A stretch of DNA of 64,000 nucleotides from Akebia trifoliata (Eukaryota; Streptophyta; Magnoliopsida; Ranunculales; Lardizabalaceae), in contig CM030711.1 in the NCBI GenBank assembly GCA_017979445.1, positions 5,115,221 through 5,179,220 of the forward strand. Reading direction: 5' to 3'. The stretch's first letter is position 1, and every line of letters starts with the position of its first letter. This document shows positions 34,006-46,180 of the stretch, in pieces. The translations under genes were made by a program, and so were the position numbers. The notes beneath the pieces were generated by a model that worked only from the letters and a program-made list of their open reading frames with translations, did not search any database and was not told where the DNA came from.

Positions 34006-35790
34006 TTAATATTTATATTGAACTAGAATACTACATAAAACGAAATAACTATATATTAAATATTCTTCCTCTCTATTTTTTTTACTTAAATTTTTTATTG
34101 TTCTATGCCTTTTGACAATCTCTCTTTCAAAGATCCATTCGCAACTTTTGTAATGATCCATATGTGTTAATATTGCATCATGTTCTACATATGTAGAGAT
34201 CATTCTATCCAAAACGTCTAGAAATCCAATCATATGTTTCGAATCTAACTTATCATGATTGGCAGATTAGAAGTTTATGTCTGGATTAAGGATGTAAGCA
34301 ACAAAATACAATGGAGATGACATTTGATTATTCCATTTCTTACTGATTATATCATTACATTTCTGTATTTGCTTTTCTGATATTGATGCCCTTCCTTTAT
34401 TTTTTCAATTGCATTTTTCATTGCAATATAAATATATCCCATTAGGGATTGCTCATCACTATACACTAACCGAAGGACTAAAACTAATGGCAAGAAATTA
34501 TTTCAGGTCTTTGAGACAATCGTCCAAAAGATCTGGGACATGATAGTCTAGGTAACTAACTTTCTTTGACTAAAGGTTATTGTTCCAATCGATCGACACT
34601 ATGAAGGTTCTAAGTTCAATTTTTTCCCATATAGGTTTTGTAGTGTCAAAAAAGTAATTGCAAATCGGATGATTGCAGGTCGAATTAAGTTCCCACCTAT
34701 ATGAGTTCTCATTCTTTGTAATAACAATGCATGTTTGTACATAAAAATAATGACCTTTCTAGTCCTAGTAATGTTTTTGATATGCAATTACCTACAATCC
34801 TCTAAGATTAGGTCTATGCGATGTTCCGCACATGACGATCAATATAAATGAGTGTGTTTCTCCATTAAAAGGCGTCCATAGCCACATATGCTACTACGTT
34901 GTCCATTACAACTTGGACAACATTGTCCTTACTAATTTTATCAATTGTTTTATCTAACAATTGAAAAATATATTCAGCCGTGTGAGAATAGGTTGATGCA
35001 TCTATGAATTTTAGAAATATTATTCCAGTCAAAAAATTAATTATTGATCTATCAGTTCTATCAGTCTATCTATTAGCCATCAGAGTACTCCCATAGATTT
35101 TTCATTTTTCTCAATATCTATTGATTAATCCATAGGTAAACTCCATTTTTTATAGACATGACTATCTTATTTCATGATAAGAAGGTGGCTTAAGGTTAGG
35201 TCCAAAATATTCCCCTATTGTTTCCACCATTATTTTGAAGCTCTTTAATTTGACAATTTTAAAAGTTATTCTAACTTGATATAGCTATTTGACTGTATAT
35301 TAAATGGTTGTATTCCTATCATTGATATTATGTTTAATGGTGGTTTAATATTGGCATTTACCTTTTTCCTCTTTGGTCAATCACATCTTCTAGATGTGGT
35401 CTACACCACTTATCCATTGGGTCATGGGCACAAGCTCTTTTATCAGCTTTTCGAGATGGTGGTGGAATCAATGGTCTTCTACGTCTCGTTGACGTTGGAT
35501 GAGAATCGTATGTAATGATATCATTGTCCTTTCAACCACCATCTTTCATATTGGTTTCTAGATTTATGATCTCATCTTGTTTCTTTTTTTGAAGCCTTGT
35601 CCACATACTCTACTATTTCTTTTCAGATTTCAAAAGTAACTTTTTCACATGCCCTCGCATTTAATCCCAACATATGTACTAAATGTTGTTTGTGGCGTGC
35701 ATAAATTAATGTAATCACGCAACTCACATACTACTAGAGTCTTTTCATTTGGACTATGATAATGATTGTATTTCCAAGTATGATCATAGA
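34006..35790 (-). pseudogene. hAT transposase pseudogene (BED finger, DUF659, C-terminal domain)
   Basis: Minus-strand pieces fall in the order of plant hAT transposases. BED-type region at about 35640..35790 ('CHLYDHTWKYNHYHSPNEK', later 'GIKCEGM'). 'GPNLKPPSYHE' at about 35170..35210. DUF659 core at about 34880..35040 ('FIDAST' and 'DKISKDNVVQVVMDN'). 'SPLYFVAYILNPDINF' at about 34265..34320. A C-terminal frame (34006..34233) has 'GFLDVLDRMI' and 'YKSCEWIFERE'. Stops and frameshifts separate every block, and the second Cys pair of the BED finger is not evident. It is dead. Confidence 0.75.
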
Positions 35791-36250
35791 GATGACATTT
35801 TAAGTTTTTAACAACTAGTAAATAAGTGAGGTAAAATAAGAAACAAGTAACAACTAATAAAATACTTTATATGTATATACCTCTACTTGACTAGAATTAG
35901 AAGAGAAAAAACGATAATGAAATTGTGGCTTTTGAATGGAATCAAATCAACTCTCAAGTCTTGAATTTTGATCTTTGAACTTGAATCTTGATCTTGACTT
36001 CTTGATCAATCTTGAAGGTTGAACTTGAATCTTAATCTTCAATTCTTGAGTAGTCTTTGAGTCTTGAGAGTAAGGGTGACTTGAGTTGAGACTTTGAGGG
36101 TAAAAGTGTAGAGTGTGAGAATATGAGATTTAAGAGAGTTGGAGGCTTTGTGAGAGTAAGAAAGATCTTAGAGTTTAGAAGATATGTTGTAGGAGGAGTA
36201 TGGAGGGTAAAAGTGGGTATTTATAGCTAAAATGTGATTTTTAGTTCCCA
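35791..36250. repeat. Short TTGA/CTTGA-rich repetitive stretch
   Basis: Many copies of 'cttgaat', 'cttgatctt' and 'gagagtaag' lie directly beyond the 5' end of the transposase relic. Sub-terminal repeat clusters of this sort can bind hAT transposases, but terminal inverted repeats were not found. Confidence 0.4.
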
Positions 36251-38383
36251 GAAAAGAAAAGAAAAAAAATTAAAAATCCAACAATCATATTTTTGACCAT
36301 TGGACAGTATGCCATGGCATTCTACAAATATTCAACTGCATATCGTCCAATGGCATATTTGGGGGTATGCAATGAAAACATGTGAATTTTTTTTTCTAGA
36401 ATGGTATTTGTGTTCGTATATTCCCATATGTTTACACATTTAACAATAATGATCCCAATTAAAATTACATACACATAAAGGAAAACAACAACCTTACAAT
36501 AAGAATCCATAGACTCTTAGAGACAAAATCTCAAAAGAAAGACTAGAATGAATGAGACATCCCCCTTGGTCCTATATGTGAGATTTTCTCTCAATCCTTA
36601 ACTATCCAAATTAAATGAAAATTCAACTTTAAAAAACAACTACTTGACCTACCACCAAATAACCACCATATCAAATCACCCTAAACTTAAATGCATTTTT
36701 TTTTGGGGTCTTATACTTTGTGGTGTTTGATTTTGACACCAAAACTGACATCAAACATTGATCTTAGATGTTTTTTCCATTGAAAATAAATCTCGATAAT
36801 ATTCATCTATTGTTTTGGTATGCGATAATCCCTTATTTTCTTTTATTCTATATGGAATTGGCTTTCTTGTATACTTCTATGTGGCCCACTCAACATTGTG
36901 TAGCAAGATCATGATTATCCTCTTCATGCAACCCAAGATGATCTTAGGGTCAAATAGCTAAATCATTGATGATGGTGTAGTATTGCTTGATGAATCAATT
37001 GATAAATATACATAGATGATTGGTTATGTGATCTTTGTAAGTGGGCATGATGGATAATTGTTAAAGATATTTCAATGGTTTGATTGGCAATTCAAATTGC
37101 TTTGATGACTTGAGTCTATGTTATGCTTCAATTTGAGAAGGTTGATGATTCCTAACTACATCATTGTCCCTCGCTAGGAAGAAACATCATCCTTGAGTTT
37201 GGGTCTCTTCTTGGTCAATCATTACTTCTTCAAATAGATATTGAATTCCAATGCAAACCAAAATTCCATATATTTCTTGATCCGGCACTTCACATGTATC
37301 TTCATGATTCAATTTTGTTGGATTAGCTTGATCACATTGATATATCTATTCTTTTATCACTCGGAATGAATGGTTTGCTCTAATTAGCCTTGTCTTTAAT
37401 TGGATCATGTGATCTTGATCATCAATTGGATCATTTTTTTTAAAATCTTGAATAAAATTTATGCTTTCTTTCTAATGGACATTGTCATAGATTGGAGGAT
37501 CAAAAAACAAAAATACCTGAATTTAGGTTGAATTCCACTTAAGGTACCTCAATGTTTTGTTTTTTAATTGGGATGGTTGATATTAGAAATTCTAAGGAAC
37601 GGGCAGCCTTTCCCTTCTCAAGGTGAGTTTAAAAGAAAATTTTTTCCCTGAAAGCTCCCAACCTTTTGAGCATTGTGTTGAGCTCTCGCAAGATTAATTC
37701 TCACTCAAGAAAACCAATCCCTTTTCATATCAACATTGAAATTTTTTTGTATCCTAATTTCAGGTTGGACGATTTGAAATGTCATATGAACCCATAAGTA
37801 GGATTTTTTTATATATTGAATCTAGCAATAACTCGACTTGATTCAATTTGGACCTTGCTAGAGCATGGCTAGATTAGAAACGATATGGGTCTGGGGTTGG
37901 ATAAGTGGCATCCTGACTTTCTAGGATAGGGTAGCGTTTAGTTGGTTCACCCAAATGCTTGATAGGTCAAGATGAGTACGTGAAAAACTTCCATTAAGTA
38001 TTAAAATGAAATCATATTGATTTGGTGGTTTGGATCATTTGAGCAACATTATTATGAGTTGCTTAATGAAAGGAAACCCTAACATTTTTATGGTCTAAAT
38101 TGGTGTAACCATGTTCGATACAACTCTTATAGTTTTTTTTTTTGGTAACTTGTGAAATGTAGAGCGCTAGCCTACAGTATTTGTAGTGTTATGAAGATGT
38201 AGATGCCATTGTAAGGAAGTTGACACATACCACATACAAATATCACCTTGTCGAAACATATTAATTTATTTTGAGAACCATTCAATACCCATATACCTTA
38301 TTCTAGATAAAAGATTCATCTTGATGTTTGCTGTAGGATCAATAATTTTCATTAGATTAGAACGTGCTTGATAGTAGCCATTA
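36251..38383. other. Intergenic, no gene recognised
   Basis: AT-rich. Small ORFs are present without domains. Possible remains of old elements were not resolved. Confidence 0.4.
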
Positions 38384-38391
38384 CATATTTG

Positions 38392-38636
38392 CAGAGGTGA
38401 AGCCAAGATTTTGCTCGTGTAGGGGCAACCAAGAGTAGAATTTTTTTTTTATGGGGACGACTAAGAGTGAAAAAAAATAAAATAGTTGTGAGGGCAACTG
38501 AGAGTGAATTTTTTTTGTGGGGGTAATAATGATAGATTTTTTTATCCACTGCTAAAATTTGTTGCAATAGCTCTCTAATCCACAAACTTTCAAAATTCTT
38601 GTGGGGGCAATTGCCCCCTTTGTAAATCCACTCCTG
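38392..38636. mobile_element. hAT-type MITE, 245 bp
   Basis: Left end CAGAGGTGAAGCC, right end (inverted) CAGGAGTGGATTT. The internal 'gggggcaa' is complementary to 'ttgccccc' near the right end. Flanking 8-bp repeats are 'catatttg' (38384..38391) and 'tatatttg' (38637..38644). Same family type as 54294..54608. Confidence 0.75.
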
Positions 38637-38782
38637 TATATTTGACTTGATATGGTATTTGACCTTATGACTGGTATTTTATGATTATTACAATTGCGCC
38701 ATAGTATCGGAGGAGTGTATGCATGTGTAAGAGTTGCTTAAAACAAATTTCTAGAGAATATGTGTATCTAGAAATGTTTTTT

Positions 38783-39062
38783 GGGTGAATTACCATTTCG
38801 CGAGCTAAAAATGAGTTATTTATGATTTTAGCTAACTGTTCATTTTAATTACCAATGATCACTTTTTCATTGAAAAAAATTCAGAACACTAATGAATTTG
38901 ATTGTTTTAAAGTGACTATTTTCAATTAATCACTTAAAACTTGCGAAATTGACACTTCAAAAACCTCTGAAATCGTTATCGTTCACTTCTTGGTAGTTAA
39001 AATGAACAGTGAGCCAAAATCGTAAATTCGTTAAAAGTTGATCACTTTTTCGTAAATATCCC
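38783..39062. mobile_element. Mutator-type foldback MITE, 280 bp
   Basis: Long terminal inverted repeats: GGGTGAATTACCATTTCG.. at the left and GGGATATTTACGAAAAAG.. inverted at the right, converging on a shared 'ctgttcattttaa'. A perfect 9-bp direct repeat 'atgtttttt' flanks it (38774..38782 and 39063..39071), the size made by Mutator-like transposases. The duplication is low-complexity, so some caution is due. Confidence 0.75.
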
Positions 39063-39071
39063 ATGTTTTTT

Positions 39072-40280
39072 TTTATACCTTGGTTATGAAGCCCACGATG
39101 CATTAGTACAAGTTATTGCATCTTTTCTCAAGTTTAATCACCGCTTCCTCGTAAATAATATACGTTGGATCATCCTATAAACATGAATGGCTACAACAAT
39201 AACAAAATAAGTTATGCTACTTCAACAGTGATGCCTCAAAGTTCAATTAGAACTCTAGTTAGAAGGAATGAGTAAATTGAAGATTCTAAAAGAGTGAGAT
39301 GAAGATCTAAAAGAATGTGAACCGAGTTAACAAGAATAGAGATGAACAAAATTGCAATAGCCTATGACATGGGTTCATACAAAATCAAGTGAAATATGTG
39401 GTTAATTCAATTGATCCCAAATTTTTGGGTTTAAGGATTTGATAATCACAATGATAATGATAACAACTTTGGAAGAAAGCAATACACAAGCATGAAATCG
39501 AATTTCTAGACTTAGTGATTGATATAGCATTCAAAAGATGATTAAAGAATGAAGTTATACTCCATTTCATATGTTCGTCAGTAGTAACAAATCAACGATC
39601 GACTATTCATAAATAATGGTCCCATTGTTTATTTGTAATTTGCTTGACATTGGATTTCATGCTTAATTTTAGGTCAATAAATACATTTATTAGTAATTTC
39701 AAACTATAAACGAGCATTTTGATTTGAATCGGATATGTAATTTATGTTGTATATTACAAACCATTGAATTTTAATGGGACCTGTTCAACTTCTACGACCT
39801 TCCGCCTAAGATTTCCTTAGTCATTTCTCATCGGATTTTCACGATTCTTGAACCAATGGATTCCACTGCTAAACTACGATCACATCAAATCATAAAAATC
39901 CAATTAGGTTTGAAGCATTCTCCTAAATCACCACTAAACCTCAATAAACTCATAACAAACCCTAATCCCGACCAATGTGACTTCAAAGTCAAATTAATCT
40001 TAAACCATTAAACCATTTCAACCATGTAAATACTCATTGGAAAGCTTAACTCCTTAACTTCAAAATCATCCAAACCTCACTTAAATCCACCAAATATAAC
40101 TCAACTTAAGTCCAAAGAAATTAAGTTGAAAAACACACCTAAAAACCACACTACACATCCATTCCTTTGCAACCCCATCCGAACCCTTACAATATGAGCT
40201 ATGTTAACCGTTGATAGACGTTAATCTAAAGGCCTACATTTAAACTTTAGAATTTGACAGATCCGAGTGATAGTGTCGTG
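39072..40280. other. Intergenic upstream of histone H1
   Basis: No coding sequence was recognised. The last ~60 bp grade into the H1 promoter. Confidence 0.4.
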
Positions 40281-40282
40281 GA

Positions 40283-40435
40283 CCAATCAGAAAGCTTTCC
40301 TTTTCTCTTACCTCTGCAAACCTCACCTTATTTAAATCCCTCTCAAGTCCTTCATCCTCCATCATCGAATTTACAGAGCAAACCTTCAGATCTCTCTCTC
40401 TCTATCTCCCTCTCCCTCTCTCTGTAAAACCCTAA
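40283..40435 (+). promoter_or_regulatory. Histone H1 promoter and 5' leader elements
   Basis: CCAAT at 40283..40287 (inside 'gaccaatcag'). TATA-like 'ttatttaaat' at 40328..40337. CT-rich leader at 40390..40424. A perfect telo-box AAACCCTAA at 40427..40435, about 40 bp before the ATG. Telo-boxes near the start are common in plant genes expressed in cycling cells. The transcription start is inferred between 40355 and 40390. Confidence 0.6.
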
Positions 40436-40473
40436 CCTTAGTTTCTGATCTTCGATCTTCAATTGTTCTAACC

Positions 40474-41409
40474 ATGGGATCTGCAGAAGAATTACTTCCA
40501 GTTGTCGATCACGCTGAAAATTCAGCACCAGCAGAGCCTGTCGAAGAGAAACCAGTAACGAAAGCTACGAAACCTAAGAAGTCTTCTGGTCCAAGAAAAC
40601 CTAGAAATCCTTCTTCGCATCCGCCTTATTTAGAGGTATGAATGATTGAATCTCGTTTATTTTTTTCTCCGTTTTTGTTCGATCTGTTTGTGTCAAATTC
40701 TGATTTATTTCTGTATTTATTTGTCTAGATGGTCAAAGAGGCGATTCTTTCGTTGAAAGAGAAGACTGGATCGAGCCAATATGCGATCACGAAGTTCATC
40801 GAAGAAAAGCATCAACCACATCTCCCTCCCAATGTTAAAAAGATGCTTTTGGTTCAACTCAGGAAGCTAGTCGCTTCTGGGAAGCTTGTAAAGGTCAAGA
40901 ACTCATTCAAGCTTCCACCGACTAAGCCTGTTGTACCTAAGCCAGTCGTGGCTAAGAAGCCGAAGGCTTCAGCAAAGCCCAAGGCATCAGCAAAGCCAAA
41001 GGCTGCTCCAAAGCCAAAAGCTTCTACAAAGCCGAAAGCAGCAGCCAAGCCGAAGGCTGTACCAAAGGCTAAAGCTCCTGCTAAGCCGAAGGCTGTAGTG
41101 AAGCCTAAAGCTACTCCTGCTAAGCCAAAGGCTGTAGCAAAGCCAAAAGCTGCTCCAAAGCCAAAGACTGTAGCAAAGCCGAAGCCCAAACCAAAGGCTA
41201 GACCAGCGAAAGCTTCAAGAACTTCTACTAGGACTTCTCCTGGGAAGAAAGCACCGGCTGTGAAGCCATTGCCAGCTGCTAAGAAGTCCCCAGCGGTCAA
41301 GAAGGCTCCGGTGGTCAAGAAGGCTGCGGTGACTAAGAAGGCTCCAGCGGCTAAGAGTGTGAAGAAGACGCCGGCAAGAAAAACTCCAACAAGGAAGGCT
41401 AAGAAGTGA
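40474..41409 (+). CDS. Linker histone H1, two exons
   Basis: Nuclear chromatin protein that binds linker DNA at the nucleosome dyad and compacts chromatin. Exons 40474..40635 and 40729..41409 are joined by a 93-bp GT..AG intron (40636..40728) in phase 0, giving 280 residues. The start has a good context (accATGG). Residues 1-44 form the short N-terminal tail. Residues ~48-115 are the winged-helix globular domain ('HPPYLE' in exon 1, then 'MVKEAILSLKEKTGSSQYAI', 'KFIEEKHQ' and 'LRKLVASGKLVKVKNSFKL'). The rest is a Lys/Ala/Pro-rich tail with many A-K-P-K-A repeats and 'SPGKK' and 'TPARK' sites of the S/T-P-x-K/R type that are phosphorylated by cyclin-dependent kinases in this family. The length fits plant somatic H1. 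The intron lies at the start of the globular domain. Confidence 0.95.
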
Positions 41410-41655
41410 GGGTGAAAGTTATCTGTTCAGTCTTGAGGATAGTTTCTGTAAATTAGTTAATGGTTAGGGGTATGTTTTCAGTGACGACATGCCCAAAAAG
41501 AAAGATTTCTGTACCTGTTGAACATGATCCCTTTTTTTTTTTTTGTTCCTTCCAGTTTTTGTGTTTTTAATTTTAGGTATTTCAGTGAGAATGAAAGAGT
41601 TAGATTTATCCTCTAGTTTGTACTCATGGTGCACAGCTAAAGTAGAATTATTGGG

Positions 41656-41813
41656 TTTTTAGTTTTGATTGTAATTGTTGTGCATGATAGCATTTTGATA
41701 TCTGTTTGGTTGTGTAATCTTTCATGGAGATATATTTTTTTAGTTTTGATTGTAATTGTTGTGCATGATAGCATTTTGATATCTGTTTGGTTGTGTAATC
41801 TTTCATGGAGATA
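41656..41813. repeat. 81-bp-period tandem duplication downstream of H1
   Basis: Two near-identical 77-bp copies, 41656..41732 and 41737..41813 ('tttttagttttgattgtaat' through 'catggagata'). They lie 250-400 bp past the H1 stop, either within or just after the 3' untranslated region. Confidence 0.9.
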
Positions 41814-43350
41814 ATTTTATTTTTATTTGTCTTTTATTTAATAGTGTAAATGTTCATGGCCTTTCATTTGAATTTGTTTACTTCTTGTGCCATTGAAGAT
41901 AATGAGGATAAATTGTCCATGTCAACATGGGTGTTGCAGGGAAAGTTAGGGATGAAGGGTGATTCGGTATTACTGGTTGTTTATTTTGGTGGGTCATCTT
42001 GTAAGTGTGATTGGACTCTAGGTGTGAAATTCTTTCTGTTTTTGTATCTTTGATTTGATTTAATGATACTTTCTTTGTAACTATTGTGTATTTTGCCTAG
42101 GATAAATGTTCTAAATTGCCATTTTTTCCACAAAAGTTACAGGTTTGTACTTGGAAGCTTGTTGGAATTCTGAAGATCTATCTGCTTCTTCCCTACAAAC
42201 ACAGGTACAATTCAATTAACAACAGTTTACATCTCAGTATTTATTTTGCTTTATGGATACTGTAAATTACAAATTGAGTGTTTTGTGGAATTGCTAATAT
42301 GGGTGCGTTTCTCTTGGAACACATAGTGAAGGTATGATCTAATGTGCAAGTCAAGTCTCCATTTTATCATTTCTTTTGCCTGATACATGCTGGAACTTTT
42401 ATTCACAATTGTAACTCTGCTACATTAAAGCTTTGCAATTCCTCAAATGGTATCCTTTTTTGTGCATATATAATATATTTTGTTCTAATAATATTTAATT
42501 GTGATTTTCAGTTAGATGATCGAGTTAGTTACTTGTGGAAAGATTTGAGGATGTGGTTGGTTAACGGGTTGCATTGTAGAGGATTGGGAATTGGGATGTA
42601 TCAAGAGAATTTGTGGGAGAGAATTATTGAGGCAACAAAATGTATGGTAGGAAATTTGTGGGGTTTGAATTACTCTTGGGTTGGGTTGGGTTTGGATATA
42701 TCAAAAAATTTGTGGGAGAGAACAAATTGCCATATGGCTGTAGTATAAGGAAAGGCACTTATCCAAATCCCCCCCACCCCACCACACACGCACACACACA
42801 CCAAAAGAGTGTTTAATCAAATGGTGCACTTAAATCCATGCACTACTCATAAACTGATGCACCATCAATTTGTTCTGCTACATCCATTTCCCATGTTTGT
42901 TAAGTGTAGTTTTCATGGAGTCTAATTCCATGCATATAAGAACTTGAATGATAGCTTTATGTATCTCCAATTTGTATATAATTGGGTATTCATACTTCAT
43001 AGGTCAACATAAAGAACACCACTCAAGGCTTGTTTGGCTTTCTAGAGATTTGTTGATATGCAATTCATAGTACTTAATTAGAACATAAGAGAAATAATGG
43101 TTTGACTTGGAGTTTTTTAAGAATATCTCCAATGCTTTTTCAAATGGTCAAATTACACTTTGAAGAGTGTTTTTTATTCAATGTTAAATTAAAAGACAAT
43201 CATTTTGGATTTGAGTTTTGTGTTTTTCAAATATAGAGTAATTATATATTTTTCAAATATGTTATATTAGCACCAGGGGAGTTGTCTTGTAATGATTTTT
43301 TTTTTTTTTGAACAATTTTTCAATGGTTCTTTTGGGTGTGTGTATATATA
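41814..43350. other. Intergenic, shared dispersed segment at 42195
   Basis: 'aacacaggtacaattcaa' near 42197 is also present at about 2498, and 'ttcacaattg..ctctgctac' near 42400 resembles block A at 310. ORFs 41850..42053 and 42344..42748 show no domain. A C/CA-rich patch lies at 42765..42800. Confidence 0.4.
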
Positions 43351-43355
43351 TATAT

Positions 43356-43737
43356 GGAAATGTTCAGCAACAAACATTTTGGCAAAACATTTTTCAAAAC
43401 ATGGGTTGGGTTAGAGGTTTTGGAATGGGCTGATTTTTGGTGAGGATGATCTTTATGGTGAGGAGATCATCCTCACCAAAAATCAGCCCATTCCAAAACT
43501 TCTTACCCCATCAAAAATGGTTTACAAAAAATGGACAGTCTACGATTTTTCAACTTGTAAATTGGGGTTAGAAGTTTTGGAATGGGCTGATTTTTGGTGA
43601 GGATGATCTCTACGGTTTTGGTGAGGATGATCTCCTCACCGTAGAGATCATCCTCACCAAAAATCAGCCCATTCCAATACCTCTAACCCATGTTTTGAAA
43701 AATGTTTTGCCAAAATGTTTGTTGCTGAACGGGACCC
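43356..43737 (+). mobile_element. Double-hairpin MITE, copy 3 (subfamily A)
   Basis: 382 bp within TA tracts. Left tip GGAAATGTTCAGCAAC, right tip inverted GGGTCCCGTTCAGCAAC, inner repeat 'aaacattttggcaaaacatt'. Both hairpins are present. The second carries an extra 'tacggttttggtgaggatgatctc' type internal repeat, so its arm is locally duplicated. Confidence 0.85.
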
Positions 43738-43764
<27 letters not shown>

Positions 43765-43769
<5 letters not shown>

Positions 43770-43983
43770 ATGCGATGGGAAATACATAGAAGTTGCATTC
43801 ATCCTAGCAAAAACCTCTTCCAGAGTCTGTTTTTAGCAGCAAATAGGGAGGTAGTGGTTTCCCTTTCTTTGGTATAACCCAAAACCTGGACCCGCTTTAC
43901 GATGTATTAGTCGAACCCCTGGGATACGACGCCCTGCTCCTTGAGTCTCATGGGATTTCATACCCCGACCCCCCAGAGGCTCC
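43765..43983. repeat. ~220-bp segment bounded by (TA)n on both sides
   Basis: Lies between the TA tract after copy 3 and a second TA tract (about 43984..44009). Its distal half is unusually GC-rich for this region ('gggatacgacgccctgctcc', 'accccgaccccccagagg'). It has no terminal inverted repeat. It could be a second kind of TA-tract insertion or ordinary DNA flanked by chance. Confidence 0.35.
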
Positions 43984-44002
43984 CGAGAAAGCTATTTCGG
44001 CT

Positions 44003-44009
<7 letters not shown>

Positions 44010-44033
<24 letters not shown>

Positions 44034-45400
44034 GAGTATTTCTAACTCTTTTATTGCCATCTCTATGATATGTAGATTACATCTTGTCAAATTGTCCTTT
44101 AATTACTTATTTTAAAAAATCACAATAGTGTAGTTCTTTAATATAAATAGTCACATTATCTCTCTCTCTCTCTTCATCTGATGTATAATATAATTATGTT
44201 ATATATTGTACGAAAAATCTCTATTGAAGAGCAATTTTATTGGTATTTCATCTTTTTGTGTTAATGACATATTTGAATGGTACAATTATTCTTTAAGTTT
44301 GGAGAGTGTAAAGTTCAAAGTCAAAATGATATTCTTTTAAAATTGGATATGACACTTCAAATTTGACAATTTGAGAAGACATTGGAGATGTGCTAAGAAG
44401 AAGAGAAAGAGAGAGAATGAGAGAAAAACATGACTGGACTCTTTATTTTAAAGAGATCAATTGTTGTGATTTTTTAAAGTTAGTAGTCAAGAGATAATTT
44501 AATAAGATGTTATCTCCATATCATGCAAATAATGAGAGAGGTGTTGGAAATGCTTTTTAGAGAGAATAAGAGAAATTTCATGAAGAGGTGTAGGCAAAGT
44601 CACATTGTTCAGAACAAAAATACAATGATCAATATTTTTAGCAGAGTATGGCATAATTTTGAAAAGGGTAAACTTCTTTATTTTCAATGAAGAAAATGCA
44701 TGGGAAATAATGGATGTTTGATAAATGGAAGGGAAGTAGTAGCAAGGTTAAAATATCATATCAAATCGAGTGAATGTTTTGATCTATGAAAAAATCGATA
44801 TAGTACTGGTTGTCAGTTGATACAACTTGAGACATTCCAGAAGCATTGAATGTCTTATCGGTCTCGGTTGATACTGATACGTAGATACCAATACATTTTG
44901 ATATTTTAAACGACAAGTAGTTGATCTTGGCTTGTTACACAGGTAACAATATATTGAAGACTAAAAAGATGTTTGACGAATGAGGAAAAATACTTTTCTG
45001 GTTGTTTGTTGTTGATAAGTGGAGGTATTTATAAACAAGAATGAAGGGGACATGCATGGTTGCACTTACTACAGGGACGTTCAATTTGTCACACTACCGT
45101 ATGGGCAGTATTTTTAACTTGGACAAATGATGGAAAATTTTAGGGAAAAGTTGAATCACCTTATAGTTTTATTGACAATGTACATTGGTCGATATTATTA
45201 GCATACGATAAGGTGTGATTTCGAAGAGGGTAAACTTCTCTATATTCGATGAATAAAATACATGGGTGGATTGCCTAGGCTAACTAAGTTGTCAATGACA
45301 TTTTGAAGATTGAAAATATTTTGGATGAAGGAAGAAAAGTACCTTAGTACTTACACATAAGAGCAAAGGGGACATACTGGTTGCACTAACTATTGGGGCA
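44010..45400 (+). mobile_element. Probable RTE LINE debris with local repeats
   Basis: The stretch around 'gggtaaacttctttattttc' (about 44665) recurs around 45228. 'aaggggacatgcatggttgcac' (about 45045) recurs near 45368. They look like duplicated pieces of the LINE relic to the right, but no convincing protein frame is left. Confidence 0.3.
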
Positions 45401-46180
45401 TTCAACTTGTCACACTACACAATTATGAGACATATTGGTGGAACAAAGATTAAGAGAAGAGTAGAGATATCAAGTGACTAATTTGGCTTATGTCAGGGAT
45501 ATCACCTATAGTGGCAAACTGGCAGTCTTTTTTACTTGGATAAATAATGGAAAAAGTACAAGGAAAAGAGAATGAATCTTCATTTGGTTTTATTGTCTTC
45601 AACAAAGCATATGACAAATTGCTTAGAGAGTTGTAGTGGAGATGAAAAGAGCTTGAAATGTATGTATTGGCTTAATTGACATACATGAGAGTTTTGACAA
45701 TGTGAGGAAAAATGGCAAGGAGACAAGAAAGTTATTTGTTGCATTTGGTTTACTTTCAGAGTTGGCTTTGATTCCATAATTGTTTGCTCTAGTTATTGAT
45801 AAAGGAAAACTACTCATATCGAGCAGATACCTTGGTGTGTGTTATTTGCAAGTGATGTAATGTTTGTTGATGAGAGAAGAAATTGAGTCACTGCAAATTA
45901 GGTGTTGGAGCTGATTTGTAGTGGAATGACTTTAGAGTAACTATAACTAGGATTATATGAAGTAAAACTTTAGTAATGACACCCCATAGAGAAATGAAAG
46001 GCTAGTAAAAATTGATGGAGATGAAATACCATGCAGCATGCATATTTTCTTTACCCTAGTTTTGTCATCTAGAAGGATAGATAGATTGAAAATGATGTAC
46101 AAAACAGAATGATAACTAGATGGTTTAGGTGGAGCTGTTCTCTAGAGTGCTGTGACTGATGTATCTTAATGAAACTAAGG
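45401..46180 (+). pseudogene. RTE-type LINE reverse transcriptase relic
   Basis: 'FNKAYDKLLREL' (about 45595) fits the family motif E-K-A-Y-D-R-V-P-R-E. Near 45820..45880 an 'IPWCVLFASDVMFVDERRN' stretch marks the catalytic block, with FASD where FADD is needed. 'KLMEMKYH' follows at about 46010. Frames are broken and the element is dead. Confidence 0.6.

Noticed and set aside
40854..41318. 154-codon ORF on the minus strand
   Set aside because: Antisense shadow of the Lys/Ala/Pro-rich histone H1 tail; its Gly/Phe/Ala monotony follows from the sense codons.
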